Part shown: positions 43,852 to 53,021 of the stretch, one piece after another
Numbering within the stretch: the first letter of the stretch is position 1
Layout: each line of letters opens with the position of its first letter
Assembly: GCA_900472575.1 (NCBI GenBank)
Contig: UCIV01000018.1
Span: 186,001-250,000 of the forward strand
DNA: 64,000 nucleotides
DNA from: Hyphomicrobiales bacterium
Lineage (GTDB): Bacteria > Pseudomonadota > Alphaproteobacteria > Rhizobiales > Rhizobiaceae
Reading direction: 5' to 3'
Notes under the pieces: generated by a model
Told to the model about the DNA's origin: nothing
Database searches by the model: none
Seen by the model: the letters and a program-made list of their open reading frames with translations, nothing else
Made by a program: the position numbers and the translations under genes

Positions 43852-45765
43852 TTACTTGCCAACGGTCAGGATCACATCGTCCGGCGTGTATTCGACATTA
43901 CCTTCGACGCCATTGATCTCGACCTTCGAGAAGGTTCCGGAAAGCGAGCCTGCCTTGATCAGTTGAATGCTTTCGCCAGCCTTCGGCAGGTTATCCTCGG
44001 TCATCCGCAGCACAAGCGAACCGCCGAGTTGTGCCGCCCCCTTGATTACCACGACAGGCTTGCCGCCTTCGACAACCAGCGTCAGCTGGCCCGCATCGGC
44101 CTGCCTGAAAGTTCCGCCCAGAAGGACCGGCTGTTGTGCGGCCATGACAACTTCACCGCCGGCGATCTCGAGATTGCCGGTGCCTAGCGCCGACTGCGAA
44201 GAGGCAACCAGCAGGCCGGCTTCGACCATGGTGCCGCCACCATAAGTGTTGGTGCCGGACAGGCCCAAGGTGCCATCACCGCGTTTCGTCAGGCCACCCT
44301 TGCCGGAAATGTCGTTTTTCCAGGTATCGATCTCGTTGAAGCCACCCTTCCCGGCTGTCATCGTCACCGTGGTCATCGCATCGAATGCGCCATAACCATC
44401 GGCGGCAGCAAAAAGGTTGAGGCGGCCATAGCCTTCTTCGTCATCGAGAACGGCAAAGCCGGAACGGATCTCGGTGGTGCGTAACACGTCACGGCGCTGA
44501 TCGGCGTCGAGATAAGGCAAGCGCGTTTCGAGCAGCACCTCCGCCCCCTCTGGCACGCGGGCCGGCTGGTCGATCGGATGGATTGCCGGCAGGCCGTAGG
44601 TCGTCGTCTTTTCGATCAGGGCGGCATTGACGGCGCGATCCGCGAAGCGATCACTGGATACCGGCTGTGACTGGGCGAACCGTGCCAATTCGCTTGCGCT
44701 TTCCACACCGACCTTTGCGCTCAGCCAGGTTTGTGCCTGATCATAAGCCTGCTTTTTCAGATCCGCATTCTGCGACCTGTTGAGATTGTAGGTGACCTGC
44801 GCCGTTGCCAGCACCCGGCCGCCGATCACATCGAAGGGCGAATGCATGCCGGCGATGATACGATTGTCGCCCATGACCGCGGCCCGCGTAAGCATTTCCT
44901 GGTAACGCTGCGGCACGAGATAGGCCATCGCAATCGCGTCGCGCCAGGCTTCTGCCGTATGGCCGCTCGGGAAACCGCCATCTTCGGCCGGCTTTTGGCT
45001 TTTGGCCGGCTCCAGCGTCGGCAGCACCACGACATCGTTGCTCCAGCGATAGGGGCGAGCATATTTGAAATAACGTTTAGCGGGCTCCGTCGAAGCTTCT
45101 TCGCTTGCCATGTTGATGAAATCGACAGCCAGGCCGAGATCGGGATTGGCCGCAGTCTTGGCCTTCTCGTCAGGCTTGCTTCCCAGGCCGCGATTGTTGC
45201 CATCGTCATCATGCTTGACCGTGGTCGCGTCTGCGGCGACATCGGTAATCGTCGTCGTCTGCCTGGCGCCCTCTCTCCAGGCTTCGGCCAGGGGACCGAG
45301 GCCATCGACAATGCTGGCGTTCTTGCCGCGGCGATCATCGAGATACGCGGCAAATGCTTGTTCGGCGGTGCGGCCGCGCGTGATTTTCACCACATAATCG
45401 ATATTGGCCCTGTGCAGCGGCTGATTGACAATCGTACCGTCGGTGGCGCTGTACGGAATGCCATCCCAGTCAGACTTGCTAATTGCAGGGCAATTATCCT
45501 TCGCAGGCGCTTCCACCCCTGCATCGACAAAAGCCGAACGCGGTGTCCAGACTTCGAGAAAACCGGATAGAACATGGACAGCGGCATTCGTGTCCTTGGT
45601 CGCAAAACAGGCATCGCCGCGCTTGTTGCTGGCGCCTGTATCCACATAGGGTGCCGCTCGTGTTTCCGCCAAAACTATGGATGGCGAAAGGAGCAGCACG
45701 GTGAGAAGCGCCGTTGCACCGCGAAACCTGATCGAAACAGACACTGTAAAACCTCTAAAAAACAT
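43852..45765 (-). CDS. Secreted PAP2-superfamily phosphatase with autotransporter-type repeat
   Basis: A 637-residue exported protein; a signal peptide ends near ...PSIVLAETR (about 33). The PAP2/class A acid phosphatase signature is spread over about 235-320: KYARPYRW, EDGGFPSGHTAEAW and DNRIIAGMHSPFDVIGG. Near residue 490 comes a passenger-associated transport repeat (LTKRGDGTLGLSGTNTYGGG, then TMVEAGLLVASSQSALGTG). The C-terminus is beta-rich but has no 12-strand autotransporter barrel. Secretion across the outer membrane is therefore unclear. Substrate is unknown. Confidence 0.85.
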   Translation of the reverse strand: MFFRGFTVSVSIRFRGATALLTVLLLSPSIVLAETRAAPYVDTGASNKRGDACFATKDTNAAVHVLSGFLEVWTPRSAFVDAGVEAPAKDNCPAISKSDWDGIPYSATDGTIVNQPLHRANIDYVVKITRGRTAEQAFAAYLDDRRGKNASIVDGLGPLAEAWREGARQTTTITDVAADATTVKHDDDGNNRGLGSKPDEKAKTAANPDLGLAVDFINMASEEASTEPAKRYFKYARPYRWSNDVVVLPTLEPAKSQKPAEDGGFPSGHTAEAWRDAIAMAYLVPQRYQEMLTRAAVMGDNRIIAGMHSPFDVIGGRVLATAQVTYNLNRSQNADLKKQAYDQAQTWLSAKVGVESASELARFAQSQPVSSDRFADRAVNAALIEKTTTYGLPAIHPIDQPARVPEGAEVLLETRLPYLDADQRRDVLRTTEIRSGFAVLDDEEGYGRLNLFAAADGYGAFDAMTTVTMTAGKGGFNEIDTWKNDISGKGGLTKRGDGTLGLSGTNTYGGGTMVEAGLLVASSQSALGTGNLEIAGGEVVMAAQQPVLLGGTFRQADAGQLTLVVEGGKPVVVIKGAAQLGGSLVLRMTEDNLPKAGESIQLIKAGSLSGTFSKVEINGVEGNVEYTPDDVILTVGK

Positions 45766-45999
45766 GAAGGGATATCAGCTAACTAGCGCGACTTTGTGAC
45801 ATGTATGTTGCGGCAACATGGCTTTCACCGGTTCAATTCCATCGCCATATCGAGATAGGTGTATCACCGGATGCAAGTTCGGCGGGGTGTTTGTTAGAGA
45901 TCTGCCGACCACTGTATTCCGCCGCTCCGCATTTCTTCATGTCCAGAATTTAAAGATGTGCTAAAATACTCCAATCGAGCGGGGTTGGAGGGCAACGAA

Positions 46000-46731
46000 A
46001 TGTCTCGATGGGGGAAAGCGGCGTCGCTTACGCTGCTGCTTTCGGCATGCGGTAGCGTCGCATCGGCTCAGCCAATATGCGCCGATGTCGCACTGGTACT
46101 GGCGATCGACGGATCGGGCAGCGTTACCAACAGCGAATATCGGTTTCAGAAATCGGCGATAGCGGCAGCCCTCAGGGATGATGGCGTCGTGTCGGCCTTG
46201 AAGGATGCCGGTACGGTGATGCTTTCCGCGGTGTTCTGGGGTGATGGCGAGTTTCCGACCGAAGATCTCGGCTGGTTCGTGGTCTATGACGGAGTGGGAG
46301 CAGAAGGTTTTGCCGAGGGGCTGGAGCGAAACGAACGGCACGTCTATGGCGACACCAATATCGGCAGCGGCCTCTGGTCCGCCCTCGACAAGTTATCTGA
46401 GCCCGGCGTCTGTGCGCGGCGCTTGATCATCAATCTGTCCGGCGACGGCCGCGAGACGATGCTGCCGAAACAGCGCGTCAGGGCGACGCTCTATCAGGCC
46501 CGCCTACGGACGATTAGGATGGGCGTGACGATCAACGCTCTTGCGATCGCCGACGATGATGACGGTCTTGCCGCATATTATGCGCAGGATGTCATACGCG
46601 GCACCGGCGGCTTCACAATGACAATCAGAAGTCAGGACGATTACGCTGCTGCTATCCGTCAGAAGCTGAAACGCGAACTGTCGCCGCGATTTGTTGCAAG
46701 CGTTGCCCAGCCCGCTTCTGCGCCCCACTGA
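46000..46731 (+). CDS. DUF1194 (VWA-like) exported protein
   Basis: A 243-residue protein with a Sec signal or lipoprotein signal (SLTLLLSACGSVASA; LSAC is a lipobox-like site). The mature region is a von Willebrand factor A-like DUF1194 domain with a MIDAS start, VLAIDGSGSVTNSEY, and a later LIINLSGDGRET. I chose the ATG at 46000 because GGAGGGC lies 6 bases before it; the frame to 45958 is not supported. It stands alone and is divergent from the phosphatase. Function is unknown, perhaps metal-dependent adhesion or assembly. Confidence 0.85.
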   Translation: MSRWGKAASLTLLLSACGSVASAQPICADVALVLAIDGSGSVTNSEYRFQKSAIAAALRDDGVVSALKDAGTVMLSAVFWGDGEFPTEDLGWFVVYDGVGAEGFAEGLERNERHVYGDTNIGSGLWSALDKLSEPGVCARRLIINLSGDGRETMLPKQRVRATLYQARLRTIRMGVTINALAIADDDDGLAAYYAQDVIRGTGGFTMTIRSQDDYAAAIRQKLKRELSPRFVASVAQPASAPH

Positions 46732-46755
46732 ATCGATGAGTGACGACGAAAACAC

Positions 46756-46771
46756 GTGGTCGTTCGACCAC
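46756..46771. promoter_or_regulatory. Palindromic operator upstream of the tetR-smr pair
   Basis: GTGGTCG (46756-46762) and CGACCAC (46765-46771) form a perfect inverted repeat around TT. A second dyad, ACCA-TC-TGGT, follows at about 46787-46796, directly before the tetR start. Such paired dyads suit TetR autoregulation. Confidence 0.5.
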
Positions 46772-46806
46772 TTGCAAAACAAACCGACCATCTGGTATGT
46801 TTAGGT

Positions 46807-47367
46807 ATGACTGAAGCTCACGAACGTAAGAAGCAGCCGGAAATCGTTCGCCGCGCGCTTCTGGATTGCGCCGCCCAGATCTCGCAAGAACAGGGTCTGC
46901 CTGCAGTAACACTGCAGGCAGTGGCGGATGCTGCACATGTGACGAAAGGTGGGCTGCTGCACCATTTCCCCAACAAGCAGGCGCTCGTTCAGGCCGTTTT
47001 TCACGATCTTCTGGAGCAACTGGACGCCCAGATCGATGCGCTTCTGGAAGACGACCGGGACGCCTATGGCCGTTTCACGCGCGCTTACATCCGGGCCTTT
47101 GCCAATGCCGAGAGCCAGGGCGCGAGCAACTGGAACGCGCTTCCCCTCTCTTCGCTGACGGATCCCGAGATGAAGGCGATGTGGTCCGACTGGTACGCGT
47201 CCCGGCTTGCACGACACGCAGAAACGGATGCCGGACCTGAACTGGGTATTGCCCGTTATGCCGCCGATGGCCTCTGGCTTGCCGGCCTTCTGGAATATTC
47301 GGGCGTCGAGGCAACAGGCCAGGACGCCCTGATCGAACAACTCATATCAATGACACGAAAGACATAA
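46807..47367 (+). CDS. TetR-family transcriptional regulator of the SMR pump
   Basis: A 186-residue regulator with the TetR helix-turn-helix (VTLQAVADAAHVTKGGLLHH then FPNKQALV, about 35-60) and a helical ligand domain rich in aromatic residues. I chose the ATG at 46807 (MTEAHERK); a GTG frame from 46756 would run through the palindromic operator. The SMR gene starts 3 bases after its stop. It probably represses itself and the pump until a cationic compound binds. Confidence 0.85.
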   Translation: MTEAHERKKQPEIVRRALLDCAAQISQEQGLPAVTLQAVADAAHVTKGGLLHHFPNKQALVQAVFHDLLEQLDAQIDALLEDDRDAYGRFTRAYIRAFANAESQGASNWNALPLSSLTDPEMKAMWSDWYASRLARHAETDAGPELGIARYAADGLWLAGLLEYSGVEATGQDALIEQLISMTRKT

Positions 47368-47370
47368 GAC

Positions 47371-47715
47371 GTGAATCCCGCCCTCATCACCTACGGCTCA
47401 CTGCTCTCCGCCATCGCACTGGAAGTCGTCGGCACCACACTTCTGCAGCAGAGCCAGCAGTTCACCCGCATTCTGCCGACGCTCGGCATGGCTCTGTGTT
47501 ACGGCGCGGCCTTCTATCTGTTGTCGATCACGCTGCGCGTGCTGCCGGTCGGCATCGCCTATGCGATCTGGAGCGGTCTCGGCATCGTGCTGATCTCGGC
47601 AGTCGGCCTGATCGTCTTTCGCCAGAGCCTGGACATGGCAGCAATGATCGGTCTCGGCTTCATCATCGCCGGCGTTGTCATCGTCAACGTCTTTTCGAAG
47701 ACGGTTGCGCACTGA
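47371..47715 (+). CDS. SMR-family multidrug efflux protein
   Basis: A 114-residue four-helix small multidrug resistance protein of the EmrE/QacE type. The essential proton- and drug-binding Glu of TM1 is in SAIALEVVGTTLLQQS (about residue 17). Other family marks are GIAYAIWSGLGIVL in TM3 and the LGFIIAGVVIVNVFS tail. It starts with GTG. It forms an operon with the TetR gene. The substrates are likely quaternary ammonium or similar cations. Confidence 0.9.
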   Translation: MNPALITYGSLLSAIALEVVGTTLLQQSQQFTRILPTLGMALCYGAAFYLLSITLRVLPVGIAYAIWSGLGIVLISAVGLIVFRQSLDMAAMIGLGFIIAGVVIVNVFSKTVAH

Positions 47716-47898
47716 GCAATGCCAGCAAAAGTGGGTACCGGTTTTGTCTCCGGAATTGCGTGGAAATAAAGAATAGAGCGATTTAGCGATTCCGGCAGCC
47801 GAAACGCTCTAACCGCGTCAATTCGGTTGCAAAACCGCGATCCAGCACCGAAAGTGCCTTTTTGACGATCACTCCTCCCAAGGGATCAAAAACAAGGC

Positions 47899-50800
47899 AT
47901 GGCAGCGCGGCAGCGGATCATTCCGGTCCGGCGGGAATATAACCGCTGGGTCGCCAACCAGACATTGGAAGATTACGCCCTTCGCTTCACCGCAAAGAGC
48001 GCGCGAAGATTTTCGTCCAGCCGTATCTCGCATACGGCGATCGGCGCGATCTCCTTTCTGGCGCTGGAGGCGATCGGCGGTGCGATCACCCTTTCCTACG
48101 GCACGACCAACGCCTTTTTCGCCATCATGGCGGCTGCGGTCGTCATGCTGCTTGTAGGGCTGCCGATCAGCCGTTACGCGATCCGCCACGGTGTCGATAT
48201 CGACCTCCTGACCCGCGGCGCGTCCTTCGGCTATATCGGCTCGACGATCACCTCGCTGATCTATGCCAGCTTCACCTTCATGCTGTTTGCCATCGAGGCA
48301 TCCATCATGACAGGCGCACTCGAACTCGCCTTCGGCATTCCCCTCTGGCTCGGTTACATCATCAGCGCAATCGTGGTGATCCCGCTCGTCATATACGGCG
48401 TGCAACTGATCTCACGCTTTCAGCTCCTGACCCAGCCCTTCTGGATCGTTCTCAACATCCTGCCCTTCATCTTCATCGCTTTTCTCGATTGGGAGAAATT
48501 CGATCTCTGGCGCGCCTTTGCCGGGATCGGGCATTCCAATGGCGAGATCGGCGGCACTGCCCCCTTCGACCTCGTGGAATTCGGAGCAGCATCCGCTGTC
48601 ATTTTGGCGCTGATGCCGCAGATCGGCGAGCAGGTCGACTTCCTTCGCTTCCTTCCTCCCGAGGGCATGCGCAAATGGCGGCATAAGTTCGCCGTCTTCC
48701 TCGCCGGCCCCGGCTGGGTGGTGGTGGGCGTGCCGAAACTTCTGGCCGGCTCCTTCCTCGCCGTGTTGACCCTGTCGACGGCCGTCCCCGCAAACGAGGC
48801 AGCCGATCCGGCGCACATGTATCTGGCAGCCTTCGGCTACATGATCCCCAACGAGACGGCGGCACTGCTGCTAATGGCCGCCTTCGTCGTCGTTTCGCAG
48901 TTGAAGATCAACGTGATGAACGCCTATGCCGGGTCGCTCGCCTGGTCGAATTTCTTCTCGCGGCTGACCCACAGCCACCCGGGCCGCGTCGTCTGGCTGG
49001 TCTTCAACGTCGCCATCGCGCTTTTGTTGATGGAACTCGGTATCTACCGGCTGCTGGAGGAAACGCTCGGCATTTTCTCGATCGTCGCCATGAGTTGGCT
49101 CTGCACGATCTCCGCCGACCTGTTCATCAACAAACAGCTCGGGCTTTCCCCTCCTGGCATCGAGTTCAAGCGCGCCCATCTCTACGACATCAATCCGGTC
49201 GGCCTTGGTGCCATGTTCGGTGCGACGACAATCGCGCTTGCTGCGCATTTCGGCGCGTTTGGCGAGCTGATGGTGTCGCTCGCGACCTATGTTACCTTGT
49301 CCGCTTTCGTAATCTCCCCGGCGATCGCCTTCGCCACCCGCGGCAAATATTACCTGGCCCGCAAACCGCGCCAGAGCTGGAAGACGCTCGGTTCGATCAC
49401 CTGTTCGGTTTGTGAACATCCTTTCGAACACGAGGACATGGCCTGGTGTCCGGCCTACGCGGCGCCCATCTGCTCGCTCTGCTGCTCGCTCGACAGCCGC
49501 TGCCACGACATGTGCAAGCCGCATGCGCGCCTCAACACACAGGTCGGAACGGTCGCCCGGACTTTCCTGTCCGACCGGATCATCGACAAGCTGACCACAC
49601 GGCTCGGACGTTATGCAACGACAGCCGTCGTCTCGATCTCGTTGATCGGCTCGATTCTTGCCATGGTCGCCTATCAGGCGGGCGAAGCGGCACCGGCCAA
49701 TGCGGAGATCATCTACGGCACGATCTCCATCGTCTTTTTCGTCTTCGCCATCATCGCCGGCATCGTCTCGTGGTTCTACGTTCTCGCCCATGACAGCCGA
49801 GTCGTCGCGGAAGAGGAATCTTCGCGCCAGAACACGTTGCTCCTGAAGGAAATTTCCGCCCACAAGAAGACCGATGCAGCACTCCAGGACGCCAAGGAAA
49901 CGGCAGAGGCTGCCAACCGCGCCAAGAGCCGTTATGTCGTCGGCCTCAGCCACGAATTGCGCACACCGCTCAACGCCGTGCTCGGTTACGCCCAGATCCT
50001 CGAGCGTGACGAGACCATCCCTGCCCCGCGCCAGTCGGCGATCAAGGTCATCAAGCGTTCGGCAGATCATCTTTCAGGCCTGATCGACGGCCTTCTCGAC
50101 ATATCGAAAATCGAGGCGGGCCGTCTGCAAGTCTATTCCAACGAGATCAATATCCAGGATTTTCTAGACCAGATCGTCGAAATGTTCGGCCTTCAGGCTC
50201 AGGCCAAGGGTCTGGAATTCGAGCACATCCGCGCGGCCTCATTGCCGCACTATGTCCGCACCGACGAAAAGCGGCTGCGGCAGATTTTGGTCAACCTCCT
50301 GTCCAATGCGATAAAGTTCACCGATGAAGGCAGAGTGCGCTTCGAGATCGCCTATCGCAGCCAGGTCGCGACTTTCACCATTTCAGACACGGGGCGCGGC
50401 ATTGCCGAAAAGGACCTCGGCCGGATCTACGAACCGTTCCAGCGCGGCGAGGCAGAAAGCGTGAGGCCGATGCCGGGGCTAGGTCTCGGCCTGACCATCA
50501 CCCAGCTTCTCACCAACACCCTTGGCGGCGAGATCTCGGTCAAGAGCGTCAAGGACGAAGGCTCGACCTTCCGCGTGAGACTGATGCTGTCTGCCGTCGA
50601 GCGGCCGAACACCACACCCGCCACCGAGCGCAAGATCGTCTCCTACACCGGTCCGCGCCGCACGGTTGTCGTGGTCGACGACAATCAGGATCACCGTGAC
50701 CTGATGCGCGAAGTGCTGGCTCCCATGGATTTCGTCGTGCTGACCGCTGCCGGCGGCCCGGAATGCCTGACGCTGATCGAGGGGGTGAAGCCCGACATAT

Positions 50801-51285
50801 TCCTGATCGACATTTCCATGCCCGGCATGAGCGGCTGGCAGCTCGTAACCCGCCTGCGTGATGAAGGGCAGAATGCACCGATCATCATGCTCTCGGCCAA
50901 TATCGGCGACGGAACGACGGCCGATGCTGCGGGCGAAGGCCATGACGATACGCTCTCCAAGCCGGTTAATCTGCGCCGGCTCGCCGACAAGCTCGCCTCA
51001 CATCTCGGGCTCTCCTGGGTCTATGAGGGCGAAACACCGCCCTTGCCCATCGCTGCGGCGAAAAAACCGGTCATAAGTCCGGGGACGAGCCATGTGCAGG
51101 ACTTGCTGCGCCTTGGAGAGATTGGTTACGTGCGGGGTATAGAAGCCAAGCTTGCCGATCTTGCCGCTGACGAGACCAATCGCCCCTTCGCGGACGAGCT
51201 TGGTTTCTATCTCAAGGCCTTCGACATGGCCGGCTACATGAAATTTCTGGAACGCCTGGACAAGGAGGAGATAAGCGATGGCTGA
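47899..51285 (+). CDS. NCS1 permease-hybrid histidine kinase fusion
   Basis: An 1128-residue membrane sensor. Residues 1-490 are an NCS1-type purine/cytosine/allantoin permease with about twelve helices (ALEAIGGAITLSYGTTNAFF is the NCS1 TM1 region). A Cys-rich linker follows at about 502-541, with CSVC, then C, CSLCC, C and C spaced as a possible zinc- or redox-binding knot. After two further helices (about 575-650) come the kinase core with phospho-His 685 (GLSHELRTPLNAVLGYA), the HATPase domain (GRGIAEKDLGRIY, GLGLGLTI), and a receiver domain with phospho-Asp 971. The C-terminal 80 residues are helical but have no HPt His. The response regulator downstream overlaps it by 8 bases. Ligand is likely a nitrogenous compound; inference only. 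Confidence 0.92.
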   Translation: MAARQRIIPVRREYNRWVANQTLEDYALRFTAKSARRFSSSRISHTAIGAISFLALEAIGGAITLSYGTTNAFFAIMAAAVVMLLVGLPISRYAIRHGVDIDLLTRGASFGYIGSTITSLIYASFTFMLFAIEASIMTGALELAFGIPLWLGYIISAIVVIPLVIYGVQLISRFQLLTQPFWIVLNILPFIFIAFLDWEKFDLWRAFAGIGHSNGEIGGTAPFDLVEFGAASAVILALMPQIGEQVDFLRFLPPEGMRKWRHKFAVFLAGPGWVVVGVPKLLAGSFLAVLTLSTAVPANEAADPAHMYLAAFGYMIPNETAALLLMAAFVVVSQLKINVMNAYAGSLAWSNFFSRLTHSHPGRVVWLVFNVAIALLLMELGIYRLLEETLGIFSIVAMSWLCTISADLFINKQLGLSPPGIEFKRAHLYDINPVGLGAMFGATTIALAAHFGAFGELMVSLATYVTLSAFVISPAIAFATRGKYYLARKPRQSWKTLGSITCSVCEHPFEHEDMAWCPAYAAPICSLCCSLDSRCHDMCKPHARLNTQVGTVARTFLSDRIIDKLTTRLGRYATTAVVSISLIGSILAMVAYQAGEAAPANAEIIYGTISIVFFVFAIIAGIVSWFYVLAHDSRVVAEEESSRQNTLLLKEISAHKKTDAALQDAKETAEAANRAKSRYVVGLSHELRTPLNAVLGYAQILERDETIPAPRQSAIKVIKRSADHLSGLIDGLLDISKIEAGRLQVYSNEINIQDFLDQIVEMFGLQAQAKGLEFEHIRAASLPHYVRTDEKRLRQILVNLLSNAIKFTDEGRVRFEIAYRSQVATFTISDTGRGIAEKDLGRIYEPFQRGEAESVRPMPGLGLGLTITQLLTNTLGGEISVKSVKDEGSTFRVRLMLSAVERPNTTPATERKIVSYTGPRRTVVVVDDNQDHRDLMREVLAPMDFVVLTAAGGPECLTLIEGVKPDIFLIDISMPGMSGWQLVTRLRDEGQNAPIIMLSANIGDGTTADAAGEGHDDTLSKPVNLRRLADKLASHLGLSWVYEGETPPLPIAAAKKPVISPGTSHVQDLLRLGEIGYVRGIEAKLADLAADETNRPFADELGFYLKAFDMAGYMKFLERLDKEEISDG

Positions 51286-52204
51286 CACCACGACGCCCCG
51301 CGACATCGTTCTTCTGGTCGATGACAGCCCCGATGCGCTCGGCTTTCTAACCGAAGCACTGGAGCAATCCGGCTTCTCCGTGCTGATCGCAACATCGGGT
51401 CAGTCGGCGCTCAATATCGTCGACAAGATCACGCCCGATCTCATTCTTCTCGATGCAGTCATGCCCGGCATGGACGGGTTTGAAACCTGCCGCCGGCTAA
51501 AAACCAATGCCGGTGTGGCACAGGTACCGGTGATTTTCATGACCGGCCTCACCGAGACGGAGCATGTCGTCCACGCACTCGGATCAGGCGGCGTCGACTA
51601 TCTGACCAAGCCCATCAACATCGATGAACTCAGAGCCCGCATCCGCGTGCATCTCACCAATGCCCGTTCTGCTCAGAGCGCCCGAGTTGCACTCGATGCC
51701 GCCGGCCGGCACCTGCTTGCCGTCAGGGCTGACGGCAGCATTCAATGGTCGACGCCACAGGCAACCCGGCTGATCAATGCCGCCACCAACCGCGATGACG
51801 GTTTGGAACTGATTGCCGGGCGCATTGCGACATGGATGGCTGAGCGCGATCGTCCAGGCTTTTCGCGCGATGCCGCCTTCTCGCTAGAAGACGGCGATGA
51901 GAAGGGCCTGCAGCTCTCCTATCTTGGAGGCCTGAGTGCCGATGAATTCCTGTTCCGGCTGACGGCGAACAATCGTCGGCCCGGCGCTGAAGTCCTGCGC
52001 CAGCATTTCCCGCTGACGGCAAGGGAATCCGACGTCCTCCTCTGGATCGCCAAGGGCAAATCAAACCGCGACATCGGCGAAATTCTTGGCCTCTCCGCAC
52101 GCACGGTCAACAAGCACCTGGAGCAGATTTACGTCAAGCTTGGCGTGGAAAACCGGGCATCGGCGGCAGTGAGGGCAGCACATGTCCTGCATGAGGACAG
52201 CTGA
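51278..52204 (+). CDS. LuxR-type (NarL-output) response regulator
   Basis: A 308-residue response regulator. The receiver domain (about 10-125) has the acidic pocket LVDDSP, the phospho-Asp in LILLDAVMPGMDGFE and the Lys in YLTKPINID. A middle segment of about 100 residues (VRADGSIQWSTPQATRLIN) resembles a PAS-like linker. The C-terminal LuxR helix-turn-helix is at about 245-305 (LTARESDVLLWIAKGKSNRD). AGGAGGAG precedes the ATG. It is surely the partner of the overlapping permease-kinase. Likely targets are the urt or liv genes on either side. Confidence 0.92.
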   Translation: MADTTTPRDIVLLVDDSPDALGFLTEALEQSGFSVLIATSGQSALNIVDKITPDLILLDAVMPGMDGFETCRRLKTNAGVAQVPVIFMTGLTETEHVVHALGSGGVDYLTKPINIDELRARIRVHLTNARSAQSARVALDAAGRHLLAVRADGSIQWSTPQATRLINAATNRDDGLELIAGRIATWMAERDRPGFSRDAAFSLEDGDEKGLQLSYLGGLSADEFLFRLTANNRRPGAEVLRQHFPLTARESDVLLWIAKGKSNRDIGEILGLSARTVNKHLEQIYVKLGVENRASAAVRAAHVLHEDS

Positions 52205-52271
52205 ATACGCTTGACCTTGGCGCCCACGCGAACCTCGGAAAAATGTGCGCCATAGTTACATTCAACAAATA

Positions 52272-52286
52272 GAATATATTATATTC
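52272..52286. promoter_or_regulatory. AT-rich perfect palindrome
   Basis: GAATATATTATATTC is a perfect 15-base palindrome (7+1+7) in the intergenic gap, 77 bases upstream of the small ORF. It could be a regulator site or promoter element. Confidence 0.35.
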
Positions 52287-52362
52287 CTAATTACAATCTG
52301 ACGTTCGTTGTTGCGCCGCAGCGAAGCGGATAAAGAGTCACGGCACCCACAAGGTCGAGCTG

Positions 52363-52560
52363 ATGACATCCGACGATAGCAACTCTTCCATCGCCTCCCT
52401 CATCAACCTCGTAAAGACGTTGAAACAGGACAGCAACCGACGACACCTGTCGGCCTCCGAAAAGGAAGCCAGGATTTTTGACGTCATCACGAAGCTGGCG
52501 AAATTCCAGCCCGTTCCCGCTCAAGCCGCACCGATGACCTTCAGCGCTGAAGAAAGATAA
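52363..52560 (+). CDS. Small hypothetical protein
   Basis: A 65-residue polar, mostly helical protein (SSIASLINLVKTLKQDSNRR, then EKEARIFDVITKLAKF) that I do not recognise. AAGGTCGAGC precedes the ATG. It lacks membrane segments. Its 3' end overlaps the converging PAS gene by 40 bases. The AT-rich upstream region with a 15-base palindrome supports it being expressed. Function is unknown. Confidence 0.5.
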   Translation: MTSDDSNSSIASLINLVKTLKQDSNRRHLSASEKEARIFDVITKLAKFQPVPAQAAPMTFSAEER

Positions 52561-53021
52561 CGCGCAGCAAGATCATTGCCTCGTTTCTGGGCAAGCTCAA
52601 GCGCCGACCTGCAATGACTGGCAAGCGGATCGGGAATGCAAGAGGCGACATTGCTCGAAATTTCCATGATCGTGCCATTGTAGATGAACGGGGTCCCTGC
52701 ATCATCCCTGAGACAACGACCGACGGAAAGCACATCCACAGCGCCTCGTTTGCCGTGATTGATGCGGTATTGCTCCTGATAGACAAGGCCGCTGGTAATT
52801 GCTCGATGAATGGATGCAGCGACCCTACTACGGTCTTCAACTGATATTCGCTCGATCAGCGACAGAATTGGTAGGCCCGCAGCCATGACGCTTGCGTCAA
52901 TATCGAAGAGCTCCGCCAAGGCAACGTCGCCGTAGAACCGATCTTCAGCCAGATCCCAACTGAAAAAAGCCATCCCACAAGATAAAAATGCAGCACTGAG
53001 TTCAGTATTCAGCGGGGACAT
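52521..53021 (-). CDS. PAS-domain protein
   Basis: A 166-residue protein with one PAS domain over about 15-120 (GMAFFSWDLAEDRFYGDVAL, then LIERISVEDRSRVAASIHRA and the YRINHGKRGAVDVLSVGR strands). It has no kinase, GGDEF or DNA-binding domain, so it is a stand-alone sensor or the regulator of a partner. I chose the ATG at 53021, after AAAGGATTCGC. Its 3' end overlaps the small ORF on the other strand. It has its own unit. Confidence 0.75.
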   Translation of the reverse strand: MSPLNTELSAAFLSCGMAFFSWDLAEDRFYGDVALAELFDIDASVMAAGLPILSLIERISVEDRSRVAASIHRAITSGLVYQEQYRINHGKRGAVDVLSVGRCLRDDAGTPFIYNGTIMEISSNVASCIPDPLASHCRSALELAQKRGNDLAARYLSSALKVIGAA

